Shown piece after piece: positions 1-8,372 of a stretch of 28,015 bases of DNA (its first letter is position 1; every line of letters begins with the position of its first letter). Under the pieces are notes generated by a model that ran no database searches, had not been told where the DNA came from, and saw only the letters and a list, made by a program, of their open reading frames with translations. Source of the stretch: Thermoplasmata archaeon (GTDB taxonomy: Archaea; Thermoplasmatota; Thermoplasmata; Halarchaeoplasmatales; Halarchaeoplasmataceae); the NCBI GenBank assembly GCA_019594195.1, contig JAFDTP010000013.1, positions 1 to 28,015 on the forward strand. The letters run 5' to 3'. A program made the position numbers and the translations under genes.

Positions 1-1
1 C

Positions 2-1177
2 ATAATCCTCGGGTTCTTCCTTCTCAAGAGTATAGCTTGGATAGCCAAAGACACTTTTCGCGCGAGAAGAGAGATCGCTAAAAACGAACTGATAAATCTT
101 ATGGATCGATCCGTTCCGACTATCTTCATAGTCTACGTAGCACTGACAGATGGACACGCTATAGACTTAGCTCTTACCTATGTAGCAGGAGGAGCTTTAG
201 CTGCATTGCTCGCGGTATTCTTCATCAAAGACTTGGAAATAAAAAGGCCTGATTGGGAAACCATAAAAAGCTACTGGGACTTCGCCCTGCCCGGATTCTT
301 CAGCAAGATAGTCAGTCGTTTCGGTAATCGCGTAGATATAGTCATGGTCCAGCTCTTTTGGAGCTCTTCGAATGTGGGTTACTATGCTGCCGGAAGACAG
401 ATGGCATTGATAGTTAATGGTCTTGTAGCCGGCGTCGGGACCGTCATCTTCCCGACGATCTCAGATTATCATTCCAAAGGCGATTGGGAAAACCTCAAAA
501 ACGCTGTGCAAGGAGCCGCGAGATACACCAGCCTTTTCATAACTCCCGTTATCGCTTTCCTGATAATATTTCCTCATAAAGTCATCCACATCCTGATCAG
601 CGACGCTTTCCTTCCCGCGGTCCCGGTGGTCAGGATCCTCGCGATAAATTCATTTTTCATGCTTTACTTCAAACCATTCCGCTATGTGATCACCGGAACT
701 AACAGACCTAGATTGAGCGCCAAGATCTCCATAGTCGGTAATCTATCTAATGTTGCCCTGAACATCCTCCTGATCCCTGATTCTCTCTTCGGCATCCCAC
801 TCTTTGGCTTAAAAGAAGTTGGTGCTGCGATAGCCACCTTGAGCGCAGGCATTAGCATATCTCTCACTAAGTACATGGTATCTCATCGTATAGCTGATGT
901 TTCCTTCTCTTGGGTCACCCTGTACCATGTAGGAGCGGCCACCTTCTCCGGACTCATACTCTTCGTTTGGGAAGATCAGGTGATGCCGATCGATCGGTTT
1001 TACCATCTATTCCTTTATGCCGGTGCGATGGTAGGTCTTTACGCCGCTGTACTGTATCTAACAGGTGAGTTCACCAAAGAAGAATGGAACTATATCATGG
1101 AATCCATCAATCCGAAAAAGATGTGGAAATACATCAAAGGAGAACTGACCGGGAACGAAACTGATGAAGACGAGTGA
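2..1177 (+). CDS. Polysaccharide flippase (Wzx/MATE-like), 5' truncated
   Basis: The frame is open from base 2, so the N-terminal part lies outside the window. The first Met inside (base 101) is internal and not the start. The visible ~391 residues have several hydrophobic segments and end in a charged, acidic tail. The pattern is that of the oligosaccharide flippase family (Wzx/RfbX, MVF/MOP superfamily), including the mid-protein stretch NRVDIVMVQLFWSSSNVGYYAAGR cut here as NRVDIVMVQLF followed by VGYYAAGRQ, typical of the family. Known members move lipid-linked glycans across the cytoplasmic membrane. The neighbour on the opposite strand is a nucleotide-sugar dehydrogenase, which fits a surface-glycan locus. 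It ends two bases from that gene, and both stops sit in the palindrome GTGAATTCAC. The substrate cannot be inferred. Confidence 0.85.
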   Translation: MILGFFLLKSIAWIAKDTFRARREIAKNELINLMDRSVPTIFIVYVALTDGHAIDLALTYVAGGALAALLAVFFIKDLEIKRPDWETIKSYWDFALPGFFSKIVSRFGNRVDIVMVQLFWSSSNVGYYAAGRQMALIVNGLVAGVGTVIFPTISDYHSKGDWENLKNAVQGAARYTSLFITPVIAFLIIFPHKVIHILISDAFLPAVPVVRILAINSFFMLYFKPFRYVITGTNRPRLSAKISIVGNLSNVALNILLIPDSLFGIPLFGLKEVGAAIATLSAGISISLTKYMVSHRIADVSFSWVTLYHVGAATFSGLILFVWEDQVMPIDRFYHLFLYAGAMVGLYAAVLYLTGEFTKEEWNYIMESINPKKMWKYIKGELTGNETDEDE

Positions 1178-1183
1178 ATTCAC
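1174..1183. terminator. 10-bp palindrome holding both convergent stop codons
   Basis: GTGAATTCAC is a perfect palindrome. The flippase TGA lies in it on the plus strand and the dehydrogenase TGA on the minus strand. No long T run follows, so any terminator function is weak. It is listed because other convergent pairs in the window show the same arrangement. Confidence 0.35.
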
Positions 1184-2445
1184 AGTGTCTTGTAATATAC
1201 GCCTTTCTCTTCCACTTCCTGACGATCCAGCAAGCCTCTTACATCTACGATGACCATCTTTCCATCAGTATCTTTAACAAGATCTTCTAGTTCCATCTCT
1301 TTAAATTCGTCGTGAGCTACAGTTATGACCAGACCGTCGTATCCGGTAACTTTCCCACTAGCTTTTACACCAAAACTCTCTATCTCCTCTTCACTCAGAT
1401 ATGGATCATATCCGTAGACTTCAACACCATACTCCTTCAAAAATTCGACGATATCTCCAGCAGGAGATTTCCTCGTATCGGCGACGTTCTCCTTGTAAGT
1501 CAGGCCCATCAGAAGAACTCTAGAATCTTTGATCACCTTGCCGACTTCGTTCAACCCTTTCACAGCCATCTCGCCGACGTGTTTCGGCATACCGTCATTT
1601 ATCGATCTTCCAGCCAGGATGACCTGTGGATGATGGTCTAATTCTTTAGCTTTCTTGACCAGGTAATAAGGATCAACAGGGATGCAGTGACCACCGACCA
1701 GTCCCGGATAATACCTGTGGAAATTCCATTTAGTCGCAGCAGCATCTAAAACTTCGGATGTATCCAAGCCTAACTTGTTGAATATCATCGATAGCTCGTT
1801 CATCAAAGCTATGTTCAAGTCTCTCTGGACGTTCTCGATGACCTTAGCGGCTTCCGCCGTCATGATATCTGGAGCTAGATAAACGTCAGTGACCAAACTG
1901 TACAGTTTCTCAAGGACTTTTCCTACTTCCCCATCCATACCAGAAACGATCTTGGTTATCTTGTCGATATCGTGTTCTTCGTCTCCTGGGTTCACTCTCT
2001 CAGGCGAATAACCAACGAAAAAGTCCTCACCAGCTTTCATACCGGACTCTTCTTCCAGAACAGGTACACATTCTTCTTCGGTAGCGCCCGGATAAACAGT
2101 ACTTTCATAAACCACTACTGCACCTTTCTTCAGTTTTCGACCGACGCTCTCCGAGGCGGCCTTCACCATCGAAAGATCGGGTTCCTTGTTCTCAGTAACA
2201 GGGGTCGGGACACTGATTATTATGAAGTCAGCTTTCTGTATCTCTGTGATATCTGCAGTGAATATCAGAGAATCTTTATCATTTTCCCTCTCCAATTTTT
2301 CGACTTTGGATCTATCTATATCGAAGCCTATCGTTTTCAACTCTTCGGAGAAATACTCAGCTAAAGGTCGGCCTACGTAACCTAAACCGACTATGCATAC
2401 CACCGCGTCTCTTTTGTCCAATTTTTCCTCCAGCTCCTCTATCAT
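1180..2445 (-). CDS. Nucleotide-sugar 6-dehydrogenase (UDP-HexNAc type, WecC/TviB-like)
   Basis: A 421-residue member of the UDP-glucose/GDP-mannose dehydrogenase family, which oxidises the C6 hydroxyl of a nucleotide sugar to a carboxylate with NAD. The Rossmann motif is GLGYVG (residues 20-25). The segment STVYPGATEE (115-124), then GYSPERVNPGD (145-155), and the catalytic Cys254 in GGHCIPVDPYY are features of the UDP-N-acetylhexosamine branch (WecC, TviB, WbpO) rather than UDP-glucose dehydrogenase. A classic UDP-glucose dehydrogenase is present elsewhere in the window (16167-17477), so two acidic-sugar precursors are likely. A TATA-like AATATATAAATC at about 2480-2492 precedes the ATG on this strand, giving a short leader. 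The exact sugar is inferred only by branch. Confidence 0.88.
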   Translation of the reverse strand: MIEELEEKLDKRDAVVCIVGLGYVGRPLAEYFSEELKTIGFDIDRSKVEKLERENDKDSLIFTADITEIQKADFIIISVPTPVTENKEPDLSMVKAASESVGRKLKKGAVVVYESTVYPGATEEECVPVLEEESGMKAGEDFFVGYSPERVNPGDEEHDIDKITKIVSGMDGEVGKVLEKLYSLVTDVYLAPDIMTAEAAKVIENVQRDLNIALMNELSMIFNKLGLDTSEVLDAAATKWNFHRYYPGLVGGHCIPVDPYYLVKKAKELDHHPQVILAGRSINDGMPKHVGEMAVKGLNEVGKVIKDSRVLLMGLTYKENVADTRKSPAGDIVEFLKEYGVEVYGYDPYLSEEEIESFGVKASGKVTGYDGLVITVAHDEFKEMELEDLVKDTDGKMVIVDVRGLLDRQEVEEKGVYYKTL

Positions 2446-2507
2446 GTGAATCCCGCTCTGCTTTCAATATCTGTATCTTCGATTTATATATTGTGATTGA
2501 AAATTTC

Positions 2508-2517
2508 AAAAAAAAAA
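2508..2517 (-). terminator. T10 run downstream of the YVTN gene
   Basis: On the minus strand, 24 bases after the stop of the beta-propeller gene, there is an uninterrupted run of ten T, with a T6 run just before it (2525-2530 read on the plus strand). U-tracts without a strong hairpin are the usual intrinsic terminators of archaeal RNA polymerase. Confidence 0.6.
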
Positions 2518-2541
2518 GATAAAATTTTTTCAGAGATAGAT

Positions 2542-3459
2542 TCATCTCATCAGATAAGCGATGCCGTCCGGATGTATACCGACGTCGATCCTATCCACTT
2601 CTTCCAGCTCATCCACATCGATTATCGAGATGTCGTTGGTCTTATTGTTCGCTACGAATGCGCGGGAGCCGTCGTGATCGAATACCGTTCCGCCGGGCCA
2701 GATCCCTACAGGGATCCTCTTGATCTCCCAGGGCTCTGTTCTGTCTCGTAGCTGGAAGTTCGTATCTATCACGGAAACATCGTTAGATTCCCTATTAGGT
2801 ATGAAAGCGTATTCACCATCTGGAGAAAAAACGATCCTGATAGGATTCTTGCCCAACCTTCTTTTGTGGAGTGTCTTGTAATCTTCTGAATCTATAACAT
2901 AAAGAGAATCAGCGTCCTGGTTCGCCACGTAAAGATCACCTGTCTCGGGATCAACAGCGGTCCCTTCCGGACTCTCTCCGACCGGAAAGTGATTCACCAC
3001 TTTCTCTTCTTCAGCATCTAATACCGTTATGTTGTCGCTTCCTATGTTTGGAACGAAGACCTTTTTACCGTCGGGCGTGAATGAGATCATGTGGGAATGT
3101 TCCTGGTATGTTGGAAAATTCTTATCTATCTCGTCCGTTCCAGTATCGATTATGAATATCCTGCTGCTGTATGTCGAAGCCAGATAAAGCTTGTCGCCAT
3201 CAGGCGATATCTCCACGCCGTGTGGAAACTTGAAGTGCTCGTGTTCCAATGTTTTGACTATCTCGAAGGAATCATTATCAAGGACATTCACTTCATTACC
3301 GAGAGAGCAAGTTACGTATGATTTCTCGCCGTCTGGAGTCACGGCTATCTCGTGAGGATTGTGCCCACAATCTAGTGTCTTCAAGACCTCCCTTTCGTTG
3401 GGGTCCACTATAGAAAGTGTATCTGCATTCTTGTTCAGCACGATCAAAAATTCTTCCAT
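2542..3459 (-). CDS. YVTN-family beta-propeller repeat protein
   Basis: The 305-residue protein is built of about seven ~42-residue repeats of the form (V/I)xxxPxGxxxYVxNxxxxxVxVID, as in 'AVTPDGEKSYVTC', 'EISPDGDKLYLAS', 'SFTPDGKKVFVPN', 'VFSPDGEYAFIPN'. This is the YVTN/40-residue beta-propeller repeat. Family members are often surface or periplasmic proteins, but no signal peptide or membrane segment is visible here (start MEEFLIVLNKNADTLSIVD), so a cytoplasmic location is more likely. The start is supported by the ribosome binding site AAGGTGAG six bases before the ATG. It is transcribed divergently from the amidohydrolase gene. Molecular function is unknown; a ligand-binding or scaffolding role is only a family-level possibility. 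Confidence 0.82.
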   Translation of the reverse strand: MEEFLIVLNKNADTLSIVDPNEREVLKTLDCGHNPHEIAVTPDGEKSYVTCSLGNEVNVLDNDSFEIVKTLEHEHFKFPHGVEISPDGDKLYLASTYSSRIFIIDTGTDEIDKNFPTYQEHSHMISFTPDGKKVFVPNIGSDNITVLDAEEEKVVNHFPVGESPEGTAVDPETGDLYVANQDADSLYVIDSEDYKTLHKRRLGKNPIRIVFSPDGEYAFIPNRESNDVSVIDTNFQLRDRTEPWEIKRIPVGIWPGGTVFDHDGSRAFVANNKTNDISIIDVDELEEVDRIDVGIHPDGIAYLMR

Positions 3460-3551
3460 TTACTTCTCACCTTTCAGAGAACAATCCGAAACTGAGCATA
3501 ATAATCTTTCGATATCCGATCATTAAGGCTTTTCTATTTTCTAAAATCGAT

Positions 3552-3570
3552 ATGATCAATAAAAGATCAT
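3552..3570. repeat. Inverted repeat in divergent promoter region
   Basis: ATGATC and GATCAT (6-bp arms) are separated by 7 bases. They lie in the 172-bp divergent region between the beta-propeller and amidohydrolase genes. GATCAT also occurs at 3518-3523 and 3605-3610. It could be an operator, but in AT-rich DNA chance is a real alternative. Confidence 0.25.
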
Positions 3571-3631
3571 CCCAAAATATACACGAAAACGATTATAATG
3601 ATGGGATCATTTATGAAGACAAGGTGAGCAA

Positions 3632-5032
3632 GTGGATTTAGCCATAAAAGATACGACGCTTATCACGTTCAAAGATGAAGGTCCAAGTGTGATCAAAAAC
3701 GGAGCTGTAGGAGTGGAGATGGATAAGATATGCTTCGTTGGTAAAACGGAAGACCTTGATGAAGAAAATTATACGAAGATAATAGACGGTTCCGATCATG
3801 TGACCATGCCAGGTCTCATCGACGCGCATATACATTCAGGTCTATCGCTGTTGAGAGGGACTGCGCAGGACGTCCCTGAGATAGAATGGATGGACAAAGC
3901 TCTAGGACCGATAGTGAAGCATTTAGAAAAGAGTGACTTTATAACAGGATCGAAATTAGGTATATTGGAAGGATTAAGATCGGGAACAACGACCTTTGGG
4001 GAGTTCACTTCTGACCTAGATGAAACGATAGAAAAAGTACACAAGCCATTCGGTACCCGGGTAGTAGGTGCCGAGACGATCAATGAAATCGTAGACAAAA
4101 AAGGAGATATCTATGAGTTGGAGAGTTCTGATGAACAGTTCCAGAAGGCAGATGATCTATTTGATAGATACGCCCAAAGCGATCTGATCGATATCACATA
4201 CGGCCCCCAAGCCCTAGACATGGTAACTCTTGAAACTTTAAGGAAGATAAAACATGAGGCGGATGAGTACGACAGATGTATCCATATGCATGTGGCACAG
4301 GGTGGAAGGGAGAGAAAACAGATCAAAAGTAGATACGGTTGCTCTACCGTGGAGAAGTTGAAAGAAGAAGAGATATTGCAAGACAATCTATTGGCTGCTC
4401 ACTGTCACGATACGACGGACCAGGAAAAGAAAACGATCGTAGAAAGCGAAACCAACATGGTAGGCTGTCCAAGTTCAATAGCCACGATAGACGGGATTGT
4501 CCCTCCTATACACAGATTCCTCTCTCTCGGCGGCAACGCTTGTCTCGGCACTGATCAGATACCGGGTAACGGAGCCCACAACATATTCCGGGAGATGAGA
4601 ACGATCAGCCTTCTAAGTAAATGTCTGGATGGAGACCCGACGGCTTTGCCAGCCTGGAAATGCCTGAAGATCGCTACCAAGAACGGCGCAAAAGCACTCG
4701 GGTTAAAAGACAAGATTGGTAGTCTTGAAGAAGGTAAAAAAGCTGATTTGATCACAGTAGACCTTAAAAATACAAATCTTTCTCCTTCTGTACAGAGACC
4801 CTTCAGGAACATCATACCTAATCTTGTGTATTCATCTACTGGCATGGAGGTAGACAATGTTTTCATCAATGGTAGAAAGGTCCTGAGAGATGGAAAGTTC
4901 ATCAGTATAGATGAAGAAAGGATAAAGAAAGAGGCTGAAGAAAGGGCCAAAAAGGTTTTGAGCGAGGCCGAAGAAAGTTGGAGAAGATCGGATTCAAAGA
5001 TGGTCGAATATGAAAGAGATGATCTTCTATGA
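3632..5032 (+). CDS. Amidohydrolase, MTA/SAH deaminase-like (chlorohydrolase family)
   Basis: A 466-residue metal-dependent amidohydrolase of the TrzA/AtzA/MtaD subgroup, whose archaeal members deaminate S-adenosylhomocysteine, 5'-methylthioadenosine or related nucleosides. Metal ligands are visible: H66 and H68 in LIDAHIHSG, H218/H220 in CIHMHVA, H257/H259 in AAHCHD, and D308 in LGTDQ. The C-terminal EEGKKADLITVDL strand pattern is also typical. The start is a GTG preceded by AAGGTGAG with three bases between, and a TATA-like GATTATAATG at about 3590-3599 gives a short leader. CPSSIATIDGIVPP replaces the more usual CPRSNxKLxSG of characterised MTA/SAH deaminases, so the substrate may differ (guanine- or triazine-type deaminase). 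The protein ends in a charged helical extension. Confidence 0.8.
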   Translation: MDLAIKDTTLITFKDEGPSVIKNGAVGVEMDKICFVGKTEDLDEENYTKIIDGSDHVTMPGLIDAHIHSGLSLLRGTAQDVPEIEWMDKALGPIVKHLEKSDFITGSKLGILEGLRSGTTTFGEFTSDLDETIEKVHKPFGTRVVGAETINEIVDKKGDIYELESSDEQFQKADDLFDRYAQSDLIDITYGPQALDMVTLETLRKIKHEADEYDRCIHMHVAQGGRERKQIKSRYGCSTVEKLKEEEILQDNLLAAHCHDTTDQEKKTIVESETNMVGCPSSIATIDGIVPPIHRFLSLGGNACLGTDQIPGNGAHNIFREMRTISLLSKCLDGDPTALPAWKCLKIATKNGAKALGLKDKIGSLEEGKKADLITVDLKNTNLSPSVQRPFRNIIPNLVYSSTGMEVDNVFINGRKVLRDGKFISIDEERIKKEAEERAKKVLSEAEESWRRSDSKMVEYERDDLL

Positions 5033-5055
5033 TCACGTAGCAATTTTTACCTAAA

Positions 5056-5065
5056 TTTAATATAT
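5056..5065 (+). promoter_or_regulatory. TATA box of the GyrI-like gene
   Basis: TTTAATATAT lies about 34 bases before the chosen ATG, predicting transcription from about 5085-5090 and a very short leader. Confidence 0.5.
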
Positions 5066-5098
5066 CTATTACACCATTATTAGTTGGAGGAGAAATAC

Positions 5099-5587
5099 AT
5101 GGTGAAAATAAAGTCAAAGAGTTCAACAACTTACATAAGCAAAGAATATGAGGGACCTATTGAAGAGTTGCCCTTTAAAGAATATATGAAGGATCTTAAA
5201 AAATGGGCTAAAAAGAACAAGGCGAAACCATATGGAAAGCCTACCGCTTTCTACATAAACGATTTTGATCAAGCTTCCGATCAAAATTTCAGGGCGGATA
5301 TAGCCAAACCTATAAAAAAGCTGAGAAAAGGTGGAGGTGGTTATAAATTGAAATTCCTACCCCGGATACAGGTCGCTACTAGAAATTTTAAAGGTACTCC
5401 TGCAGACTATCCAGAAGCTTATAAGGAGATCTACGATTTCATCGAAGAGAAAGGCTATCAGGCATTCGGACAGAGGATGGAAAAATTCAAGAAGATACCA
5501 AAAAAGGAAGAGGGCGAATTCAGGATAAAAAGTGTCCTACAGGTCCCTATACAGGTCCCTGATAGGATCCCAAAAAAGGAAAGATGA
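5099..5587 (+). CDS. GyrI-like small-molecule-binding domain protein
   Basis: A 162-residue soluble protein. The middle region, with KPYGKPTAFYINDFDQ followed by a basic beta-rich stretch and a Tyr-rich helix (AYKEIYDFIEEKGYQAFG), resembles the GyrI-like/AraC effector-binding (SHV) fold as a stand-alone domain, with no DNA-binding domain. Stand-alone members bind or hydrolyse small toxic molecules; no ligand can be named here. The ATG at 5099 is preferred over the upstream in-frame TTG at 5084 because GGAGG (5086-5090) sits eight bases before the ATG and would lie inside the longer version. Near the 3' end there is a 12-bp tandem duplication (ACAGGTCCCT at 5539 and 5551) encoding QVPIQVP. The last codons KKER-stop lie in a hairpin shared with the converging korB. 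Confidence 0.6.
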   Translation: MVKIKSKSSTTYISKEYEGPIEELPFKEYMKDLKKWAKKNKAKPYGKPTAFYINDFDQASDQNFRADIAKPIKKLRKGGGGYKLKFLPRIQVATRNFKGTPADYPEAYKEIYDFIEEKGYQAFGQRMEKFKKIPKKEEGEFRIKSVLQVPIQVPDRIPKKER

Positions 5588-5614
5588 AGGTAAAAACCCT
5601 TATCTTTCTTTTTT
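5572..5614. terminator. Bidirectional hairpin terminator encoding both C-termini
   Basis: A6-GG-AAAGAT on the left pairs with ATCTTTC-T6 on the right (13 bp with one bulged G). Inside it AAGG pairs with CCTT around a 7-base loop. Each strand ends in a T6 run. The left arm contains the last codons and TGA of the GyrI-like gene; the right arm contains the last codons and TAA of korB, so both proteins end in KKER. Confidence 0.7.
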
Positions 5615-6505
5615 GATCAGGTTATCTTCGAAGATCGATTCGAATTTTTCTTGGTCTATTAATGATCCGTCTTCATCACCGATCTCTTTATGTGCGGGCG
5701 CCTTGTCCTTGTAACTGGACATCTGTTCGGCTATCCTTTCTCCGAAACTCGGTTTGTCCACATCTCTGTAAAAAGTTCCTAAAGGTATCTTGTCCTCTAT
5801 CTTTGCATTAAGGATCGCCTCTACCGGATCATCAACACTTTCTAGATCCCCATCCTCGAGTTTTTCTATGTGCTCGTTGAAGAATTCAGACGTATGTATA
5901 TCGTTGTAAGTCACACAGGGCTGAAGTATATCTAAAAAGGCGGCACCATCATGTTCTATACCTGCCTTTATCGACTCTTTCAGATGATCCGAGTCCATAG
6001 CAAAACTTCTCGCCACATGTGTATAACCAGAAACGAGCGCTTGAGACACGGGTTCTAAAGCGTCCTGTATATTAGGACTGTTCAATGCCTTGGTCTGCTC
6101 ACCCCGGTCCAGGGTCGGTGAGGCCTGGCCCTTGGTTAGACCATAGACTCTATTATCATGCATCATAACTAACACGTCGAGATTCCTTCTACCCAAGGCG
6201 ACGAAATGACCAGCACCGATACCTAAAAGGTCGCCGTCTCCACCGTTAACTACAACTTCTAGATCCGGGTTTGACATCTTTATCCCTGTAGCGAATGGTA
6301 TAGCTCGACCGTGCAGTGTATGTACCCCGTTCACGTCTATGAAATGAGGCATCTTTCCAGAGCAGCCGATGCCTGAAACCATTACAGTGTTTTCGGGTTC
6401 GATTTCCATTTCAGAGAAAGCTCTGTATACGCTGGAAACTATACCAAAATTTCCACAGCCAGGACACCAATCTATCCAGTTTTCAGTACTATAGTCACGG
6501 GCCAT
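5600..6505 (-). CDS. korB: 2-oxoacid:ferredoxin oxidoreductase, beta subunit
   Basis: A 301-residue TPP-binding subunit of a two-subunit 2-oxoacid:ferredoxin oxidoreductase, which with the alpha subunit decarboxylates 2-oxoacids to acyl-CoA while reducing ferredoxin. The four [4Fe-4S] cysteines known in this family are all present: C14 and C17 in WCPGCGNFG, C48 in GIGCSGK and C197 in LQPCVTYND. The TPP/Mg motif is GDGD (89-92) with N118 in MHDNRVYGLT. The ATG is preceded by GGGAGGTGTT at good spacing. It overlaps the end of the alpha gene by 11 bases, indicating translational coupling. Substrate range (2-oxoglutarate or broad) is not determined. It ends in the bidirectional terminator. Confidence 0.93.
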   Translation of the reverse strand: MARDYSTENWIDWCPGCGNFGIVSSVYRAFSEMEIEPENTVMVSGIGCSGKMPHFIDVNGVHTLHGRAIPFATGIKMSNPDLEVVVNGGDGDLLGIGAGHFVALGRRNLDVLVMMHDNRVYGLTKGQASPTLDRGEQTKALNSPNIQDALEPVSQALVSGYTHVARSFAMDSDHLKESIKAGIEHDGAAFLDILQPCVTYNDIHTSEFFNEHIEKLEDGDLESVDDPVEAILNAKIEDKIPLGTFYRDVDKPSFGERIAEQMSSYKDKAPAHKEIGDEDGSLIDQEKFESIFEDNLIKKER

Positions 6506-8363
6506 GTTTCAACACCTCCCTATCAGAACCTTCTAAAATATTTTTGATCGATCCTATCAGTTCATCCCTATATATCGGACGGCCAGTGAATTTCACTATT
6601 TCATTGTCTATCTGCTGACCGGTATTCAAACTTATCACTTCAGAAATACGAGGTGAGTAACTGTGCTCAATAGAGATGATCCTCTCTCTATCTTCAATAA
6701 ATTTTATCACTTCATCTACTGGAAAAGGCGAAAAAGTCCTTATATGCAAGTACGCTAGGTCCTCTTGTGATCCATCGATCACATCTAGTGCCGTTCCTTT
6801 AACCGATCCCCAGCTCACCAGCAGGTTATCTGCATCTTCCGGTCCAAAGTAAGATAATCTCCTTTCTATCTCTTCGTCAGCTATCTCGAGCTTCTGCATC
6901 CTTTTTTTATGCATGTCTATCCTGTTCTCAGGGTCCTCGCTGACGTTGCCTTCCTCATCATGTTCACTTCCAGTATACCACATCACTTCCGATCCAAAAA
7001 GACCTCTTTCAGAGACAGGACCATCTTCAAATCTCTTGTAATCCTCCCCTTTAGAAAAGAGATCTCCTCTCTCTATCTTCTCTTTTCCCACATCGGGAAC
7101 GGGTATGGTTTTGACAAAATTAGCCAAAAACTTATCCAGCAGATGTATAACCGGGGTTTGATACCTCTCCGCTAGGTTGAAGGCTCTAACAGCGTCTCTC
7201 AAAGCCTCTTCATGATCCCCAGAAGCTATCACGATCCGCGGAAAATTACCATGCGACGAATAAAGGGCATTCATCAGATCGTCTTGACTGCCCCGCGTAG
7301 GTTGACCAGTACTTGGGCCTCCTCTCTGGTAATAGGTGATGACGATAGGAACTTCGTTTATGCCGGCCCAGCCTAGACCTTCTACCATCAGGGCAAATCC
7401 CGGTCCGCTTGTCGCCGTAGCGCTTCTAGTTCCTGTCAGAGCGGAACCGATGCAGGAAGTTATCGCGGCTATCTCATCCTCCGTCTGAAATACCAGTACG
7501 TCGGTGTTCTCGTCCTTACCGATCTGCTGTTCTATGAAGAAACTCTCGTCGGCGGCGGGTGTGATCGGATAGTAACTCTGGAACCTCATACCTCCCACTA
7601 ATTTTCCCATACCTGTGGCTTCGTTCCCGTTAACCATCATGAAATCCTCTTCCTCGATGGAAGTATCTCCGATGTCTAGCGGAGAATCGTGTTTCTCTTT
7701 TACATCATCAGAGACATCTTCTATCAAAGATTTGTTCTGATCTGCTATCTTCTCTTTCCCCTCAAATTTTCTTTCGACCCCTATGTCGATCATCGACTTT
7801 TCTATGTTCATGAGCCCAGCGACACCTCCGATCAGGATCGAACTGACGTATCTAGAAGCTTGAGAAGAAGAGATGTCGTGCTTCTCTTGCAGTTCCTCTA
7901 ATATCTCTGGATAATCGAGCTCTACAATATCGATGTCTTTTTCTTCTCTCAGATATCCTACGACCGAATCGACAGTTCCCTCGATATCCATAACATCAAA
8001 CTTTTCCTCTAGTCTTCCTCTCAATCGATCATCGATGCTTTTGATCTCCCCTTGAGTTTTGTCACCTACAGAAGCATCATATATGAGATAGCCTCCCTCT
8101 CTTATATCATCGAAATGAGTGAAGAGCGTTTCTGCGTCCATGCAGCCTAAGAGGTCTATCTCAGATTGAAGTGAGCGCGGTATCTTTCTAGAAGAAACCT
8201 CAGCATGAACATAGCTGTGTTTACCTTTTATGTTTGAATGATATTCCCTGTCAGCAAGGAATCCCAGGCCAGAGGAAGCGAACCCCGCGGAAAGTATCTG
8301 TATCGATGTTTCGAGACCGGAGCCTTGAGCTCCTCCTAATATCATGGTTAGTTTATCACTCAT
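6495..8363 (-). CDS. korA: 2-oxoacid:ferredoxin oxidoreductase, fused gamma-alpha subunit
   Basis: A 622-residue fusion of the gamma domain (residues ~1-190, opening with GGAQGSG) and the alpha domain (~240-622). The alpha domain carries YPITP (265-269), the motif involved in 2-oxoacid/CoA recognition in the two-subunit archaeal enzymes. TSGPGFALMVEGLGWAG and PTRGSQDDLM are further family blocks. This arrangement matches the Sulfolobus and haloarchaeal two-subunit type and not the four-subunit pyruvate enzyme; no ferredoxin-like delta subunit is nearby. The ATG follows GAGGTGATC, a nine-base match to the 16S 3' end. It is the second gene of a three-gene operon headed by a small Cys-rich protein nine bases upstream. 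Confidence 0.93.
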   Translation of the reverse strand: MSDKLTMILGGAQGSGLETSIQILSAGFASSGLGFLADREYHSNIKGKHSYVHAEVSSRKIPRSLQSEIDLLGCMDAETLFTHFDDIREGGYLIYDASVGDKTQGEIKSIDDRLRGRLEEKFDVMDIEGTVDSVVGYLREEKDIDIVELDYPEILEELQEKHDISSSQASRYVSSILIGGVAGLMNIEKSMIDIGVERKFEGKEKIADQNKSLIEDVSDDVKEKHDSPLDIGDTSIEEEDFMMVNGNEATGMGKLVGGMRFQSYYPITPAADESFFIEQQIGKDENTDVLVFQTEDEIAAITSCIGSALTGTRSATATSGPGFALMVEGLGWAGINEVPIVITYYQRGGPSTGQPTRGSQDDLMNALYSSHGNFPRIVIASGDHEEALRDAVRAFNLAERYQTPVIHLLDKFLANFVKTIPVPDVGKEKIERGDLFSKGEDYKRFEDGPVSERGLFGSEVMWYTGSEHDEEGNVSEDPENRIDMHKKRMQKLEIADEEIERRLSYFGPEDADNLLVSWGSVKGTALDVIDGSQEDLAYLHIRTFSPFPVDEVIKFIEDRERIISIEHSYSPRISEVISLNTGQQIDNEIVKFTGRPIYRDELIGSIKNILEGSDREVLKHGP

Positions 8364-8372
8364 ATGATCACC

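Noticed and set aside
4555..5043. Long open frame on the minus strand opposite the amidohydrolase
   Set aside because: Ser/Leu-rich shadow of the plus-strand gene; no start signal and no recognisable family.
5539..5560. Two tandem copies of a 12-bp unit (ACAGGTCCCT core) as a mobile-element footprint or CRISPR-like repeat
   Set aside because: Only two in-frame copies inside a coding sequence; best explained as a small local duplication.
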